Source: Chitinophagaceae bacterium (GTDB lineage: Bacteria > Bacteroidota > Bacteroidia > Chitinophagales > Chitinophagaceae). From it: a stretch of 7,689 bases of DNA. Position 1 is the first letter of the stretch; the number at the start of each line of letters is the position of its first letter. Below the pieces are notes generated by a model, which was not told the DNA's origin, ran no database searches, and saw only the letters and a list, made by a program, of their open reading frames with translations. The stretch lies in the NCBI GenBank assembly GCA_003136915.1, contig PLEB01000255.1, positions 1 through 7,689 on the forward strand, in the 5' to 3' direction. Below are positions 6,721 to 7,689 of the stretch, in pieces. The translations under genes and the position numbers were made by a program.

Positions 6721-6740
6721 CATTCCGTTAAATTGAAATT

Positions 6741-7631
6741 ATGTTTCCGCCCATTGCTGAAATCAGCGATACTGCTTTATATTATCTGCCTTCCATGAGA
6801 AAATCCGGATTTCATATTTATTATCTGATGATCTTTTTCGTTTTTGCTGGTTTGGCATCGCTGTTCCTTATTCATGTTTATATAGCCGTGCAGGCGCCGG
6901 GAATCGTTCGTCCGGCCCAGGAGCGGACGAACATCAAATCGCTCGTTTCCGGGACGATTGATAGTCTATATTATAAAGAAGGAGAAAGCGTCGGTAAAAA
7001 TGAAATTATCCTTTCCATCAGGGACGAGGCCATGCGCGTTAAGAGGCGGGTGAATGAGGAAGAGATGACTGTTCAGCAGAATTTTATTCACGATCTTCTC
7101 ATTCTCACAATGCAAAACTGCCGCCCTGATCAGGTTGCCGGATCACTTTATACGACTTTGTATCAGGAACAGGCGAGAAGATTTTTTTCAAGGGAAACGG
7201 AACACTTATTGAATCTGAAAAAAGCAAACCGGGAAGAAGCAATCAACGCAATGCTGGTAAGAGATAAGGTGATTTCTCCCAAAGAGTTTTTTGATGCGCA
7301 GATCCTGCAGGCAAGAATGAAGTCAGCTTATAATACATTTCGCGGGGAACAATACACGGCCTGGCAACAGGAACTGGCAGATTGCCGGTTGAGGTTTGCG
7401 GAACTGCTGACCCAGCATGAAGAATTCCAGTCGCGCAAAGAATCCTATTGCATTCGCGCGCCCGTGTCGGGCTCATTGCAGGGCCTTGTTTCCAGGTACG
7501 CCGGAACTGCTGTTCAACAGGATGAAACCATATGCTCTGTTTCTCCTGAGGGTCAACTTGTAGGTGAATATTATGTATCCACCCGTGATATCGGCATGGG
7601 TGATAATTCTAAAATGGAATTTCCTACTTAG
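6741..7631 (+). CDS. HlyD-family secretion adaptor, C-terminally truncated
   Basis: This periplasmic adaptor (membrane fusion protein) would link an inner-membrane ABC exporter, typically one with a C39 peptidase domain that removes double-glycine leaders, to the outer membrane. Residues 1-24 are cytoplasmic (MFPPIAEISDTA), and one transmembrane helix spans about 25-48. The first half of the lipoyl-like domain is ERTNIKSLVSGTIDSLYYKE (61-80) plus GESVGKNEIILSI. A helical, probably coiled-coil hairpin covers about 95-230. The second lipoyl half is IRAPVSGSLQGLV (238-250). The beta-barrel domain begins with LVGEYYVSTRDIGM (273-286) and is then lost: the frame runs into GDNSKMEFPT and stops at 296 aa. 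Family members are usually about 400-450 aa. The neighbouring double-glycine peptides support a role in their export. As it stands the protein probably cannot assemble a working exporter. Confidence 0.85.
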   Translation: MFPPIAEISDTALYYLPSMRKSGFHIYYLMIFFVFAGLASLFLIHVYIAVQAPGIVRPAQERTNIKSLVSGTIDSLYYKEGESVGKNEIILSIRDEAMRVKRRVNEEEMTVQQNFIHDLLILTMQNCRPDQVAGSLYTTLYQEQARRFFSRETEHLLNLKKANREEAINAMLVRDKVISPKEFFDAQILQARMKSAYNTFRGEQYTAWQQELADCRLRFAELLTQHEEFQSRKESYCIRAPVSGSLQGLVSRYAGTAVQQDETICSVSPEGQLVGEYYVSTRDIGMGDNSKMEFPT

Positions 7632-7689
7632 ATTTTTAATTAAACAAATTTCCAGCCGTCTGACTAAATTTGATGGGCGATAAAGATTT
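7599..7689. other. Sequence discontinuity at window end, no gene assigned
   Basis: From about 7599 the DNA stops resembling an adaptor gene in all three forward frames and becomes AT-rich (for example TTAGATTTTTAATTAAAC at 7628-7645). One alternative frame stays open from about 7594 to a TAA near the end, but its hydrophobic and basic content does not read as the missing beta-barrel. The segment could be the left end of an insertion sequence or a rearrangement junction. A terminal inverted repeat or target duplication cannot be tested because the other end is outside the window. Confidence 0.35.

Noticed and set aside
7594..7683. A simple frameshift restoring the HlyD adaptor
   Set aside because: The alternative open frame encodes a short hydrophobic/basic stretch without the expected beta-barrel residues, so a point indel does not explain the truncation.

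Overview
The window looks like part of a chromosome from the phylum Bacteroidota, probably a Chitinophagaceae-like organism. Three things suggest this: two SusC/BtuB-type TonB-dependent receptors, promoters of the Bacteroidota form (TTTG about 18 bp upstream of TAnnTTTG), and A-rich rather than Shine-Dalgarno-rich gene starts. The genus-level guess is inference from style only.

Left part (1-4518, minus strand). Two outer-membrane receptors lie head to tail. The upstream one (2440-4518) is a FecA-like receptor of unknown substrate. The downstream one (141-2072) is a BtuB-type vitamin B12 receptor. Between them is a complete cobalamin riboswitch (2223-2396) with its own well-formed promoter (2404-2433), so B12 uptake should be repressed when cobalamin is plentiful. 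A heptanucleotide inverted repeat lies beyond the end of btuB (1-134).

Middle (4620-5972, plus strand). An APC-superfamily amino-acid permease is transcribed divergently from the receptors. It is followed by about 190 bp of non-coding DNA containing a second heptanucleotide tandem array (6002-6029).

Right part (6164-7689, plus strand). This is the most unusual region. Two small peptides with double-glycine leaders (60 and 62 aa) flank a 42-aa single-membrane-span microprotein. A strong hairpin follows, then an HlyD-family adaptor of the type that partners peptidase-containing ABC exporters. This layout fits an exported bacteriocin-like peptide system: two peptide precursors, a candidate immunity or accessory protein, and the start of the secretion machinery. 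The adaptor reading frame stops at 296 aa, just as its C-terminal beta-barrel domain begins. The DNA after about 7599 does not read as adaptor in any frame, so the system may be interrupted by an insertion or rearrangement at the window edge. No peptidase-ABC transporter gene is visible.
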